From positions 1 to 58,433 of the forward strand of contig CBFGTC010000012.1 in the NCBI GenBank assembly GCA_965651935.1: a stretch of 58,433 nucleotides of DNA, read 5' to 3'. The notes beneath the pieces were generated by a model that searched no databases, was not told the DNA's origin, and was given only the letters and a program-made list of their open reading frames with translations. Positions 24,556 through 33,783 of the stretch are shown piece after piece. This DNA comes from JAFEDN01 sp965651935. Its GTDB lineage: Bacteria; Pseudomonadota; Gammaproteobacteria; Coxiellales; Coxiellaceae. The translations under genes and the position numbers were made by a program. The first letter of the stretch is position 1. Every line of letters starts with the position of its first letter.

Positions 24556-25600
24556 CGATTTTATCAATGCATTATTACGGCGGCCCGTTAAACGGACTCC
24601 TATTTGGCTGATGCGGCAAGCCGGTCGCTATCTACCAGAGTATCGCGCCTTACGGGAAACCACGCCGGATTTTCTCCGCTTTTGTTCTACCCCGGAATTA
24701 TGCGCCCAAGCCACCATCCAGCCTTTGGAGCGCTTTGATTTGGACGCCGCCATTATTTTTTCCGATATTCTGGTGGTGCCCGCGGCAATGGGAATGCAAG
24801 TCGAATTTATTAAAGGGGATGGCCCTCATTTTCCACATCCTCTGCGACATGTTACGGAAATCGAAAATTTAAATTCAGAAGATATCCCTGAACGTTTAGA
24901 TTTTGTGATGGAAGCCATTCGTTTGACTCAAAAAAATATGCCTAGGCCCATTCCCTTAATTGGCTTCGCGGGAAGCCCGTGGACTTGCGCCTGCTATATG
25001 GTCGAAGGCGGTGCCAGTAAAAATTTTTCCGTTATTAAAACTTTATTATTTCGCCAGCCAGATCTATTACACGATTTACTTCAGCGTATTACGGTTGCCA
25101 CCGTGGATTATCTTAATGCCCAGATCAAAGCCGGTGTTCAAGCTATTATAATATTTGATACTTGGGGCGGCGTATTGTCCTACACGGATTTTCCCGTTTT
25201 TTCACTGAATTATTTACGGCAAATTGCTCAAGGGCTCCAGCGCCAACAGCCTCATGCGACTACCCCCCTTATTTTTTTTACCAAAGGCGGTGGGTTATGG
25301 TTAAAATCCATGGCTGAAAGTGGCTGTGATGCATTAGGTTTGGATTGGATGACGGATATTAAAGCCGCCCGTGAACAAGTGGGTGGCAAAGTTGCATTGC
25401 AAGGTAATTTAGATCCTTGTTGTTTGCTAGCTGAGCCTGAAAAAATTCAGCAAGCTGCGCGGAAAATTTGCAGCGATTACGGTGTTGGTAACGGGCATGT
25501 TTTTAATTTAGGTCATGGTATTCTACCGGCCACGCCTCCTGAAAATGTCCAAGTGCTCATTGAAACCGTGCACCAATTTGGCAAACCCTTCCTGGAATGA
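24539..25600 (+). CDS. hemE: Uroporphyrinogen decarboxylase HemE
   Basis: HemE removes four carboxyl groups from uroporphyrinogen III to give coproporphyrinogen III in haem synthesis. The 353 residues match the family. The signature PIWLMRQAGRYLPEYRALR lies at about 21-39, with the second signature GFAGSPWTCACYMVEGG at about 143-159 and a catalytic Asp in FSDILVVP. Its ATG lies inside the end of icmB, so it may be translated from the Dot/Icm transcript. Only 10 bp separate it from the reductase gene that follows. Confidence 0.96.
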   Translation: MSTSNSDFINALLRRPVKRTPIWLMRQAGRYLPEYRALRETTPDFLRFCSTPELCAQATIQPLERFDLDAAIIFSDILVVPAAMGMQVEFIKGDGPHFPHPLRHVTEIENLNSEDIPERLDFVMEAIRLTQKNMPRPIPLIGFAGSPWTCACYMVEGGASKNFSVIKTLLFRQPDLLHDLLQRITVATVDYLNAQIKAGVQAIIIFDTWGGVLSYTDFPVFSLNYLRQIAQGLQRQQPHATTPLIFFTKGGGLWLKSMAESGCDALGLDWMTDIKAAREQVGGKVALQGNLDPCCLLAEPEKIQQAARKICSDYGVGNGHVFNLGHGILPATPPENVQVLIETVHQFGKPFLE

Positions 25601-25610
25601 GAGAGTTTTT

Positions 25611-26759
25611 ATGAGTCTGCCGTTAGTGATTATTGGTTCTGGTCTAGCCGGTTATATGCTAGCCAAAGAGTGGCGCAAACTGGATACTCAAACCCCTTTA
25701 GTTATCATTACCGCTGACGAAGGTGATTTCTATTCCAAGCCTTTGCTATCTACGGCTATCACGCAACAAAAAAACTCAGAACAACTGGTGGTGAATACGG
25801 CGGAGGGGATGGCGCAAGAATTACAAGCCAAAATTTTGAATCATACTGTAGTTAATTCTATCGATCCCGTTGCGGGGATTATCCAATTCACTCAAGGCAA
25901 TTTGGCTTATTCTAAATTGGTGTTAGCTTGCGGTGCTCACCCTATTTCTGCAAATTTGACCGGTGATGCCGCGGTACAAGTGCAATCAGTTAATAGCCTA
26001 CGTGATTATCGCCGCTTTCGGCAATGGTTATACCCCAAAAAAAATTTAATTATTTTAGGTGCGGGGTTGGTAGCATGTGAATTTGCCAATGATTTAGTGA
26101 ATGGCGGCTACAAAGTGACTATTATTGCCCCTGATTCCCACCCGTTGGCGACAGCTTTACCGGCAGAAGCTGGAAAATTATTGCAAAAATTTTTAGAAAA
26201 AAACGGGGTGACTTGGATTTTAGGTAATAAAGCGGCTGAAATAAATCAACTTAATGATAAGTTGAGTTTAACTCTGGAAGATCAACAACAAATCGTGGTG
26301 GACGGAGTGATATCGGCCATTGGTTTACGCGCGCAAGTGGATTTAGCGCGCAATGCTGGAATCATTGTAAATAAAGGTATTTGCGTTAACCGTTGGCTAC
26401 AATCCAATTTCACTCATATTTATGCATTGGGAGATTGTGCTGAAATCGACGGGATGGTGCAAATGTATGTCGCGCCTTTATTGCAGAGTGCGCGCGCCCT
26501 CGCGAAAATTTTGGTGGGTGGCGATGAACCTGTCCATTATCCGCCAACTCCAGTGGTATTAAAGACGCCGGCTTTGCCTTTGGTTTTTTCCGCTGTTGCT
26601 CCGGGAATATTAGGAGAATGGCGAATTGAAGCAGAGGGGCATCACTTGCGAGCTTTATATCATGATCTGCAGGGTCAACTACGTGGATTTGTGCTTACCG
26701 GTGATAAAATCCGCGATAAATTGTCCCTCGCCAAACAACTGCCATTAGTGTGGGCGTGA
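25611..26759 (+). CDS. FAD-dependent ferredoxin/rubredoxin reductase-like oxidoreductase
   Basis: The 382-residue flavoprotein belongs to the pyridine-nucleotide-disulfide oxidoreductase superfamily. It has an FAD-binding GSGLAG near residue 9, a second nucleotide-binding GAGLVACEFAND near residue 148 for NAD(P)H, and the FAD signature HIYALGDCAE near residue 268. It most resembles rubredoxin-NAD+ reductases. No rubredoxin gene is seen beside it. The ATG at 25611 is used; longer in-frame ORF upstream lies inside hemE. The 3' end overlaps rsmI by 4-10 bp. Confidence 0.83.
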   Translation: MSLPLVIIGSGLAGYMLAKEWRKLDTQTPLVIITADEGDFYSKPLLSTAITQQKNSEQLVVNTAEGMAQELQAKILNHTVVNSIDPVAGIIQFTQGNLAYSKLVLACGAHPISANLTGDAAVQVQSVNSLRDYRRFRQWLYPKKNLIILGAGLVACEFANDLVNGGYKVTIIAPDSHPLATALPAEAGKLLQKFLEKNGVTWILGNKAAEINQLNDKLSLTLEDQQQIVVDGVISAIGLRAQVDLARNAGIIVNKGICVNRWLQSNFTHIYALGDCAEIDGMVQMYVAPLLQSARALAKILVGGDEPVHYPPTPVVLKTPALPLVFSAVAPGILGEWRIEAEGHHLRALYHDLQGQLRGFVLTGDKIRDKLSLAKQLPLVWA

Positions 26760-27610
26760 ATAAACCCGGTATTTTGTATGTGGTGGCGACGCCAATTGGG
26801 AATTTGGCCGATATAACCTTGCGCGCGTTGGATATTTTAAAAAGCGTTGATTTGATTGCGGCGGAAGATACCCGTCATAGCCTCGTTTTATTAAATCATT
26901 ACGGTATCACCCGGCCCATTATTTCATTGCATCAGCACAATGAACAGCAAAAAATTTCGGAATTATTATCTCAACTTCAGGCGGGTCTGCGAATTGCCCT
27001 AATCTCGGATGCGGGAACGCCGCTAATTAGTGATCCAGGCTCTAGACTCGTGCAGGCCTTACACCAAGAAAATATGGCGGTGATTCCTATCCCCGGCCCT
27101 TGTGCTGCAATCAGCGCGTTATCCGTTTCCGGTCTACCTACCGATCGTTTTGTATTTGAAGGTTTTTTGCCTTCCAAAAGCGTCGCTCGGCGCCAGCGTT
27201 TACAAGCATTGGCGAATGAGACGCGCACGCTGGTTTTTTATGAAGCTCCGCACCGAATTGAGGATTTATTAAAAGATTTGATTGATTTGTATGGTGGTGA
27301 ACGTTTAGCGACTTACGTGAGGGAAATGACCAAGAATTTTGAAACCATCCGTCATACTAATTTAAACAATTTATATGAGATAATCGGCGAAGACCCTAAT
27401 CAACGTAAAGGGGAATTTGTTCTGATGGTGCATGGTGCAGATGAAATACATCATGGCGAGCAAGATGAAATAGAATTGCAACGGGTCTTGAATATCTTAT
27501 TAGAGGAATTGCCTTTAAAACAAGCGGTAACTTTAGCTGTTAAATTAACCCGTGTTAAAAAAAATGATATTTACGCGCTTGCTTTACAAACGAAGAGAAA
27601 TGAAGCTTAA
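26750..27610 (+). CDS. rsmI: 16S rRNA C1402 2'-O-methyltransferase RsmI
   Basis: RsmI methylates the ribose of C1402 in 16S rRNA using SAM. The 286 residues carry the family signatures VVATPIGNLADITLRAL, AAEDTRHSLVLLNHY and SDAGTPLISDPGSRLV. The start is GTG at 26750 or GTG at 26756. In other gammaproteobacteria rsmI adjoins lpoA and sits near rnpB, which follows here. Confidence 0.94.
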   Translation: MGVNKPGILYVVATPIGNLADITLRALDILKSVDLIAAEDTRHSLVLLNHYGITRPIISLHQHNEQQKISELLSQLQAGLRIALISDAGTPLISDPGSRLVQALHQENMAVIPIPGPCAAISALSVSGLPTDRFVFEGFLPSKSVARRQRLQALANETRTLVFYEAPHRIEDLLKDLIDLYGGERLATYVREMTKNFETIRHTNLNNLYEIIGEDPNQRKGEFVLMVHGADEIHHGEQDEIELQRVLNILLEELPLKQAVTLAVKLTRVKKNDIYALALQTKRNEA

Positions 27611-27616
27611 AAGTGC

Positions 27617-27673
27617 GCTCCCCTCCATCGCGTAAGGACCCGTTTCAATAAAAACGGGAAACGCTATAAAACT
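27617..27673. repeat. Intergenic palindromic repeat, copy A
   Basis: CCATCGCGTAAGGACCCG followed by a CCCGTTT/AAACGGG hairpin and ending GGGAAACGCTATA. It matches the reverse complement of the copy at 39519-39603 over about 45 bp with few changes. It lies between rsmI and rnpB and its hairpin could also end the rsmI transcript. Confidence 0.7.
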
Positions 27674-27698
27674 TCACACTAACGCCGCCACACTATAA

Positions 27699-27728
27699 TT
27701 TGAGATATTTTATTCATTGCGATAAAAT
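27699..27728 (+). promoter_or_regulatory. Promoter of rnpB
   Basis: A TTGAGA (27699-27704) and TAAAAT (27723-27728) pair with an 18-bp spacer lies just before the 5' end of the RNase P RNA, a good fit to a sigma-70 promoter. Confidence 0.65.
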
Positions 27729-27733
27729 AATGT

Positions 27734-28087
27734 AAAGTCAGCCAGACAGTCGCTGTTATGTGTTTATCGCATAATAGAGGAAAGTCCGGACTCCGTAGGG
27801 CAAGGCGCCAGATAACGTCTGGGCGGCGCGAGCCGATGGAAAGTGCCACAGAAAATATACCGCCAAAGGTTTGTCATCTTTGGTAAGGGTGAAATGGTGC
27901 GGTAAGAGCGCACCGCGTCGCTGGTAACAGCGGCGGCAGGGTAAACCCCGCCTGGAGCAAGGCCAAATAGGAATCCATCATACTGCGGCCCGCAGTTTGG
28001 ATTTGGGTAGGCTGCAAGAGGTAGACGGTGACGTCTATCCCAGAATAATGACTGTCCACGACAGAACCCGGCTTATCGGCTGACTTT
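27734..28087 (+). ncRNA. rnpB: RNase P RNA, bacterial type A
   Basis: This is the catalytic RNA of RNase P, which trims tRNA 5' ends. The terminal helix P1 is visible as AAAGTCAGCC at 27734-27743 paired with GGCTGACTTT at 28078-28087. Conserved elements are present in order: GAGGAAAGTCCGGACTCC (CR I), GGTAAGGGTGAAATGGTGCGGTAAGAGCGCACC, GGTAAACCCCGCC and the 3' ACAGAACCCGGCTTATCGGC. About 354 nt, normal for type A. Confidence 0.97.
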
Positions 28088-28101
28088 ATCTTAAAAAAAA
28101 T

Positions 28102-28174
28102 CGCTCCCTAGGGGATTTGAACCCCTGTTCTCGCCGTGAGAGGGCGGTGTCCTAGGCCACTAGACGAAGGGAGC
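28102..28174 (-). tRNA. tRNA-Glu (CTC)
   Basis: The 73-nt cloverleaf has acceptor stem GCTCCCT/AGGGAGC, discriminator G and a T-loop TTCAAAT. The anticodon loop CTCTCAC gives anticodon CTC (codon GAG). The body matches bacterial tRNA-Glu (CTAGGACACCGCC). The outer anticodon-stem pair is a C-A mismatch. CCA is not encoded. In many gammaproteobacteria the only tRNA-Glu is TTC, so this is an additional isoacceptor. Confidence 0.93.
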
Positions 28175-28210
28175 TTAAAATTTGGCCCTATAGGTGTTTT
28201 GTATTTTATA

Positions 28211-28242
28211 GTAAAATATTCGCAAATAAGCGAGTATTTTAC
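28211..28242. other. 13-bp inverted repeat
   Basis: GTAAAATATTCGC (28211-28223) and GCGAGTATTTTAC (28230-28242) form a 12-of-13 inverted repeat with a 6-nt loop, upstream of tRNA-Glu. It could be a terminator-like hairpin or an operator. The remainder of 28175-28430 shows no gene I can support. Confidence 0.45.
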
Positions 28243-28430
28243 AAAATAACTCAATTATTCGCAAGAAAAACTAGGCCCTGCTTTGAACCAGGACAGCAGA
28301 TGGATTAAAGCACAAATTGGTGCTAGAATTCTCTGCACATGACACACATTAAATTAAAAAATGACTAAAATAAATATTTTTTGCCGTGTGTAGGTTAAAT
28401 TGCTTAAATTTTAAATTTCAGGGGTCATGG

Positions 28431-29723
28431 TTGATCTATCGTCGTTTAATTTCACGGTTCCGGCGCAAAAAAACCGTTGATTCTCCACAAGCGCAATATT
28501 GGGATAAAACCATTCCTGAACATCACATTAGTGCTAACGCTATCAAAGTTTTAGTCGCATTACAAAAGGCGGGTTTTATCGCTTATTTAGTGGGTGGGGG
28601 AGTGCGCGATTTATTGGTAAATAAAATACCTAAGGATTTCGACGTGGCCACAAATGCTTTACCAGAGCAAGTACGGCGTATTTTCCGCAACAGCCGTATT
28701 ATTGGCAGACGCTTCCGGATAGTCCACGTTTTCTACCGCAATGAAATTATCGAAGTATCCACCTTTCGTGCGCAAGTGAGTGAAAACTCTCTTGCGGATA
28801 GTGTGAAGAATGTTCGAATCAATAACAATACTTTCGGAACAGTTGAAGAAGATGCTTGGCGGCGAGATTTCACTGTCAACGCGCTCTATTATGACCATAA
28901 AAATAGAAAGGTGATCGACTTTACTGGCGGAATGTTAGACTTGCAAAATAAATTAATTCGCATTATCGGCGATCCCGAGCAAAGATTTCATGAAGATCCT
29001 GTGCGTTTGCTACGCGCGATCCGTTTAGCTGCAAAATTACAGTTTCAAATTCACCATGAAACTGAAATTCATTTAACGCCGTTAGCGAATTTATTACAAC
29101 ACGTGGCTAAATCCCGCTTATTTGATGAAGTTCTAAAATTATTCTTCACCGGTCATGCTTATTTTACCTACCAATATTTGAACCAATATAATTATTTTGC
29201 GGCGCTGTTTCCTCAAACCTTCGTTGCGATTCAATATCCTGAAGCCATAATGTCTCGAGAATTTATTGAAGCAGCGATGCGTGAAACTGATCGGCGCTAT
29301 CAGGAGCAAAGCTCGTTAAATCCCGGATTTTTATTTGCTGTTTTATTATGGCCAGCTCTGCAACAAAATTTAAAAGGAGCTAATTTTAAGCGCTTTCATT
29401 TAGCTTTAAAGCATGGCATCGATACCATTTTAAATGTACAAGCCGAAATTTTAGTCATCCCTAACCGATTATCCGCCATGATGCGCGCCATTTGGTTACT
29501 ACAATATTATTTGATTAAACCTCGTAAACAAAGGGTTTATCGCACTTTGTTTCACCGCTATTTCCGGGCCGCTTATGATTTTCTGGAATTGCGGGTGAAA
29601 ACCGGTGAGCCTTTCCAAGAAATATTAGATTGGTGGTCTCGATTTCGCGAAGCCGATACAGTAGTGCGTGAAAAAATGCTGGAGGAATTGCCAAAATTTA
29701 AATCGAATAAAGAGGCGCCATGA
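28431..29723 (+). CDS. pcnB: Poly(A) polymerase I PcnB
   Basis: PcnB adds 3' poly(A) tails that speed RNA decay. The product has the class II nucleotidyltransferase signature LVGGGVRDLLVNKIPKDFDVATNA, with the catalytic aspartates in DFD. The RRIFRNSRIIGRRFRIVHV region and a C-terminal Arg/Lys-rich segment are also present. I place the start at a TTG at 28431 with AGGGG six bases upstream; a GTG at 28386 is in frame but has no such site. It overlaps folK by 4 bp (ATGA), as in many relatives. Confidence 0.92.
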   Translation: MIYRRLISRFRRKKTVDSPQAQYWDKTIPEHHISANAIKVLVALQKAGFIAYLVGGGVRDLLVNKIPKDFDVATNALPEQVRRIFRNSRIIGRRFRIVHVFYRNEIIEVSTFRAQVSENSLADSVKNVRINNNTFGTVEEDAWRRDFTVNALYYDHKNRKVIDFTGGMLDLQNKLIRIIGDPEQRFHEDPVRLLRAIRLAAKLQFQIHHETEIHLTPLANLLQHVAKSRLFDEVLKLFFTGHAYFTYQYLNQYNYFAALFPQTFVAIQYPEAIMSREFIEAAMRETDRRYQEQSSLNPGFLFAVLLWPALQQNLKGANFKRFHLALKHGIDTILNVQAEILVIPNRLSAMMRAIWLLQYYLIKPRKQRVYRTLFHRYFRAAYDFLELRVKTGEPFQEILDWWSRFREADTVVREKMLEELPKFKSNKEAP

Positions 29724-30259
29724 AAACGGAATCCGCTTTTATAGCGATTGGCAGCAATTTACAGAATCCTCTGCAGCAAGTGAAGAACTCGATTGTACAA
29801 ATTCAGCAATTGCCGCATACCCACTTAAAAAAAGTTTCATCAAATTATCTGACCAGTCCACTCGGCCCGCAAAATCAACCGGACTTTATTAATTGTGTAG
29901 TAGAAATATCGACTCAATTAGACTCCGAACAACTGTTAGATCACTTGCAAGGAATTGAAAAATTGCATGGCCGAGTACGCAATTTCAAATGGGGGCCGCG
30001 CACCCTTGATTTAGATATTTTAATTTACGGTAATCAGGTTATTCAGACTGAGCGCTTAATTATTCCTCATCCCGGTTTAAAAGAACGGGTTTTTTTTATT
30101 GACCCGCTCTTTGAAATTGCTCCTAAGTGGATTCTGCCTGATGGTGAAATCATTGCCGATTTGAAAAAAAACCGGGTCGCAGCAGCTGGTTCTATACGTC
30201 AACTTATACCAGGAGAAGATCCTTATGCGCAGAACAGTGGTTTTTCCGGGCAGCTTTGA
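29720..30259 (+). CDS. folK: HPPK, 6-hydroxymethyl-7,8-dihydropterin pyrophosphokinase
   Basis: FolK transfers pyrophosphate from ATP to 6-hydroxymethyl-7,8-dihydropterin in folate synthesis. Signatures include AFIAIGSNLQNP, the pterin-binding VSSNYLTSPLGPQNQPDFIN, and the family signature KWGPRTLDLDIL followed by PHPGLKERVF. At 179 residues it is slightly longer than E. coli FolK (159) at the C-terminus, and its last 35 bp overlap coaD, an unusually long overlap. Confidence 0.95.
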   Translation: MKTESAFIAIGSNLQNPLQQVKNSIVQIQQLPHTHLKKVSSNYLTSPLGPQNQPDFINCVVEISTQLDSEQLLDHLQGIEKLHGRVRNFKWGPRTLDLDILIYGNQVIQTERLIIPHPGLKERVFFIDPLFEIAPKWILPDGEIIADLKKNRVAAAGSIRQLIPGEDPYAQNSGFSGQL

Positions 30260-30713
30260 TCCCATTACCCAAGGTCATATTAATTTGATCGAGCGTGCTT
30301 CTCAATTGTTTGATAAAGTGGTTGTGGCTATCGCGACAAATACTCGAAAATCAACTTGGTTGAGCGCAGATCAAAGAATCATCTTAGTCAAAGAAGCGTT
30401 GGAGCATTTTTCCAATGTCCAGGTTAAGCCTTGTGGAGGCGTGATTGTGGAGTTCGCTAGACAAGAGCAAGCTGTGGCGATGGTGCGAGGAATCCGAACT
30501 GCGGCGGATTATGAAATTGAATTTCAATTGGCAGGGATGAACCGAAAAATGGCGCCGGAAATTTCCACTATTTTTCTTCCTGCCAATCATGAGTATGCCT
30601 TTATTTCAGCGACTTTAGTCCGGGAAATTGTCATGTTGGGAGGCGATGTTTCTGGATTCGTTCCCCCGGTGGTTTTGCAACGTTTAAAACAATGGCATAA
30701 GATAAATCAATAA
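30225..30713 (+). CDS. coaD: Phosphopantetheine adenylyltransferase CoaD
   Basis: CoaD makes dephospho-CoA from 4'-phosphopantetheine and ATP. The 162 residues show FPGSFDPITQGHINLIERA (the T/HxGH nucleotidyltransferase motif), the AMVRGIRTAADYEIEFQLAGMNR block and the EYAFISATLVREI motif. The ATG has AGGAGA upstream and lies within the 3' end of folK. The ferredoxin gene starts 2 bp after its stop. Confidence 0.96.
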   Translation: MRRTVVFPGSFDPITQGHINLIERASQLFDKVVVAIATNTRKSTWLSADQRIILVKEALEHFSNVQVKPCGGVIVEFARQEQAVAMVRGIRTAADYEIEFQLAGMNRKMAPEISTIFLPANHEYAFISATLVREIVMLGGDVSGFVPPVVLQRLKQWHKINQ

Positions 30714-30715
30714 TT

Positions 30716-30961
30716 ATGGCTTTGCGTATCACCGAAGAGTGTATTAATTGCGATGTTTGCGAACCGGAATGTCCGAATGACGCTATTTCACAAGGGGAGA
30801 CAATTTATCAAATTGATCCTAATCGTTGTACAGAATGCGTCGGCCATTTTAGTGAACCCCAATGCCGTCAAGTTTGCCCTGTCGATTGCATCCCTTTGGA
30901 TTTTTTTGAAACCCCCGAGCAGTTGCAACTCAAATACCAAAAATTGAAAGGAAGCGAATAA
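30716..30961 (+). CDS. yfhL: 2[4Fe-4S] ferredoxin, YfhL type
   Basis: A cytosolic 81-residue ferredoxin with two cluster motifs, CINCDVCEPECP and CTECVGHFSEPQCRQVCP. The longer second motif is typical of the YfhL/Alvin type. coaD-ferredoxin adjacency is common in gammaproteobacteria. It could be an electron partner of the flavoprotein reductase at 25611, but that is inference. Confidence 0.93.
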   Translation: MALRITEECINCDVCEPECPNDAISQGETIYQIDPNRCTECVGHFSEPQCRQVCPVDCIPLDFFETPEQLQLKYQKLKGSE

Positions 30962-30967
30962 ATAGAT

Positions 30968-32983
30968 ATGACCAGCCAAAATCATTTACAATATGAAACT
31001 AGCCCATACCTGTTGGAGCATGCCAATAATCCAGTGGATTGGTATCCTTGGGGCGAGCAGGTGTTAGAAAAAGCGCGTCAGGAAAACAAGCCAATTTTAT
31101 TGTCTATTGGCTATTCGGCTTGTCATTGGTGCCATGTTATGGCGCATGAATCTTTTAGTGATCCTGAAACCGCGCAGCTGATGAATCAGTGGTATATCAA
31201 TATCAAAGTAGATCGTGAAGAACGGCCTGATTTAGATAAAATCTATCAAACTGCGCATCAGTTTTTAACAAACCGCCCTGGAGGCTGGCCTTTAACTGTA
31301 TTTTTAACTCCAGATAAACAAATTCCATTTTACGCGGGAACGTATTTTCCGCTCGAAGAAAGCCATGGTCGCCCGTCATTTAAAACCTTATTAACAGAAG
31401 TGGCTCATTTTTATTATCAGAGACGCGATGCAATCGAAAGGGTTACCAAGGCATTGTATAGTGCGTTGCAAAAAATAGCAGAAACCTCTTATGAAGGCAT
31501 TCAATTGAGTGAAATGCCTATCACTAGCGCACTGGATGAGTTGGAAAAAAGTTTTGATTTTATCCATGGTGGCTTTGGCCGGGCGCCTAAATTTCCTTTG
31601 CCCACGCATTTACATTTTTTAATGCAAACAAAGCAATTTCCAAAAGTCGAATTTTCATTGACTCGCATGGCGCAAGGTGGTTTGCAAGATCAATTAGGTG
31701 GCGGATTTTTCCGTTATTGCGTCGATTCCAACTGGATGATTCCGCATTTTGAAAAAATGCTTTACGACAATGCTCAATTAATTGAGATATATGCTCAAAT
31801 GTCGTTAATTAAAGAGAATTCTTTTTTTAAAGAAACTGCTTTAGCTGCACTAAGCTGGGTTTTGCGAGAAATGCACTCGACACAGGGCGGTTTTTTTTCA
31901 AGTTTAAACGCCGATTCTGAAGGCGTCGAAGGCAAATACTATTATTGGGACAGAGAGGAGATTCGACAAATACTAACTCATTTGGAGTACACTGCGATTT
32001 TGGATTATTTTGCTCTGAATAAACCGCCGAATTTTGAAGGACATTGGCATCTTTATATTGCCGAACAAGATAAAATGCTTTATTCACAAGGGTTAACTTC
32101 GGCTAAGCAAAAATTATTATCGGTCCGGCAAAAACGTGTGCATCCGTCATGTGATAGAAAAATATTAACGAGTTGGAATGCTCTAATGATAAAAGCCATG
32201 GCGACAGTAGCGCAAACACTAGATCGCTCTGATATGGTTAAAACGGCTGAAGATTTGCTGGATTTTATTAAAAATAATCAATGGGTCAATCAACGCTTGT
32301 TAGCGGTATTTGCCGAATCACGAGCGCATACCACTGGATTATTAGACGATTATGCTTTTCTGTTTCAGGCAATATTACAATTTTTGCAGGTGCGTTGGCG
32401 CAACGATTTTTGGCAGTGGGCTATAGAACTGGCTGAGCAATTGCTTAAATATTTTTATGATGAAAATAATGGAGGATTTTATTTTACACCATCTGATCAT
32501 GAAAATTTAATTCAACGTCCCAAAATCTTTACTGATGAAGCCACTCCTTCAGCCAATGGTGTGTTAGTGCAATGTTTTTTGCGTTTAGGGAATTGGTTGG
32601 GAGAAAAACGTTATCTAGAAGCAGGCGAAAATACTTTGCGTGCTGCGTGGCATTCGATTAATCTGCGGCCTAGCGAACATGATAGTTTACTAATGGGTTT
32701 ACAAGATTATTTTAATGCGCCTATTTTAATAATATTACGAGGCGAAGCCAGTTTAATGGCGGAATGGCAAAAAGAATTTTTCCAACATTTTTTACCACAG
32801 CACGATTGCTTTGCCATTTCTAATGCGGTGTTAATCGAAGAGCTTCCTGAGGCTTTTCAAAAACCCGTCGCTAAAGAAAATGCGGTCACGGCTTATATTT
32901 GCCAGGCAACGGTATGCCGCGAAATAATTCATGATCGAAATGGATTTGTTCATTATTTGCAAGGTTGGCACGACGGGCAATAA
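30968..32983 (+). CDS. Thioredoxin-domain protein of the YyaL/SSP411 family (DUF255)
   Basis: A 671-residue protein with an N-terminal DUF255 thioredoxin-like domain: NHLQYETSPYLLEHANNPVDWYPWG, then the CxxC-type site YSACHWCHVMAHESF at about 51-65. Glucosaminidase-like (alpha/alpha toroid) repeats follow, including GGFFRYCVDSNWMIPHFEKMLYDNAQL and SWNALMIKAMA. The biochemical role is not known. It is the last gene of the pcnB operon, and its 3' end overlaps the convergent mutM by 31 bp. Confidence 0.9.
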   Translation: MTSQNHLQYETSPYLLEHANNPVDWYPWGEQVLEKARQENKPILLSIGYSACHWCHVMAHESFSDPETAQLMNQWYINIKVDREERPDLDKIYQTAHQFLTNRPGGWPLTVFLTPDKQIPFYAGTYFPLEESHGRPSFKTLLTEVAHFYYQRRDAIERVTKALYSALQKIAETSYEGIQLSEMPITSALDELEKSFDFIHGGFGRAPKFPLPTHLHFLMQTKQFPKVEFSLTRMAQGGLQDQLGGGFFRYCVDSNWMIPHFEKMLYDNAQLIEIYAQMSLIKENSFFKETALAALSWVLREMHSTQGGFFSSLNADSEGVEGKYYYWDREEIRQILTHLEYTAILDYFALNKPPNFEGHWHLYIAEQDKMLYSQGLTSAKQKLLSVRQKRVHPSCDRKILTSWNALMIKAMATVAQTLDRSDMVKTAEDLLDFIKNNQWVNQRLLAVFAESRAHTTGLLDDYAFLFQAILQFLQVRWRNDFWQWAIELAEQLLKYFYDENNGGFYFTPSDHENLIQRPKIFTDEATPSANGVLVQCFLRLGNWLGEKRYLEAGENTLRAAWHSINLRPSEHDSLLMGLQDYFNAPILIILRGEASLMAEWQKEFFQHFLPQHDCFAISNAVLIEELPEAFQKPVAKENAVTAYICQATVCREIIHDRNGFVHYLQGWHDGQ

Positions 32984-33774
32984 AAACTGGCTCTTTGGTT
33001 AATGTTTATACGTTTCAAACGTGTTTGACAGCGGCGGCAGGGTTGATTCTCACGACTATAAACATATAAATTTTGGCTGAATTTCCCTGGGTCTCCCATA
33101 ATATTTTGAAAATCTTTTAAAGTGGTACCGCCCGCTTTGATGGCCTTACGCAAAACTTGTTTGCAGCAGCGGGCCAAACTCTCGCATTGTTCGGGTGAAA
33201 GTTTCCCGGCAGGAGTAGAAGGATTTATCTTTGCTAAAAATAAGGCTTCATTAGCATAAATGTTTCCTATGCCGGCGACTACATGACTGTCCATCAAAAA
33301 AGTTTTAGTGGCTTGTTTGCGCCTGAGTGTGGATTGATACAATTGCTTGCCGTTAAACCGAGATGATAATGGCTCTGACCCCATGTTGGCCAATAAAGGG
33401 TGAGTTTCAGCAGGTCCGCGAGTCCAAGTCAGGCTGCCGAACCGGCGTGGATCTGTGTAGCGCAAAAGCAGGCCGTTTTTGAAAACAATGTCGAAATGAT
33501 CATGGGGTTCTATGGGACGCTTATTTTTTAATAAATTGACTTTGCCGCTCATGCCTAAATGCAATATTAAATCCCCTTGGTTGGTATGAAAAATAAGGTA
33601 TTTGCCGCGTCTAATGATAGAGTGTATTTTGGCATGATATAGCAGGTGCGATAATTCTGGTATAACTGGCCAGCGCAAATGGGGATTGCGTACGATGATT
33701 TTTTCGATGATTTGGTTGGTTAACAGCGGAGCTATCCCTAAACGAACGACTTCAACTTCAGGAAGCTCCGGCAC
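32953..33774 (-). CDS. mutM: Formamidopyrimidine-DNA glycosylase MutM (Fpg)
   Basis: MutM removes 8-oxoguanine and formamidopyrimidines from DNA. The N-terminus MPELPEVEVVRLG supplies the catalytic Pro2 and Glu3. Lys in RRGKYLIF is also present, followed by the helix-two-turn-helix (GIGNIYANEALFLAKI). A C-terminal zinc finger has four cysteines (CRRC...CPSC). Length 273 is normal. It follows rpmB-rpmG in the same direction, as in E. coli. Confidence 0.96.
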   Translation of the reverse strand: MPELPEVEVVRLGIAPLLTNQIIEKIIVRNPHLRWPVIPELSHLLYHAKIHSIIRRGKYLIFHTNQGDLILHLGMSGKVNLLKNKRPIEPHDHFDIVFKNGLLLRYTDPRRFGSLTWTRGPAETHPLLANMGSEPLSSRFNGKQLYQSTLRRKQATKTFLMDSHVVAGIGNIYANEALFLAKINPSTPAGKLSPEQCESLARCCKQVLRKAIKAGGTTLKDFQNIMGDPGKFSQNLYVYSRENQPCRRCQTRLKRININQRASFYCPSCQPCK

Positions 33775-33783
33775 GTACCGAGC

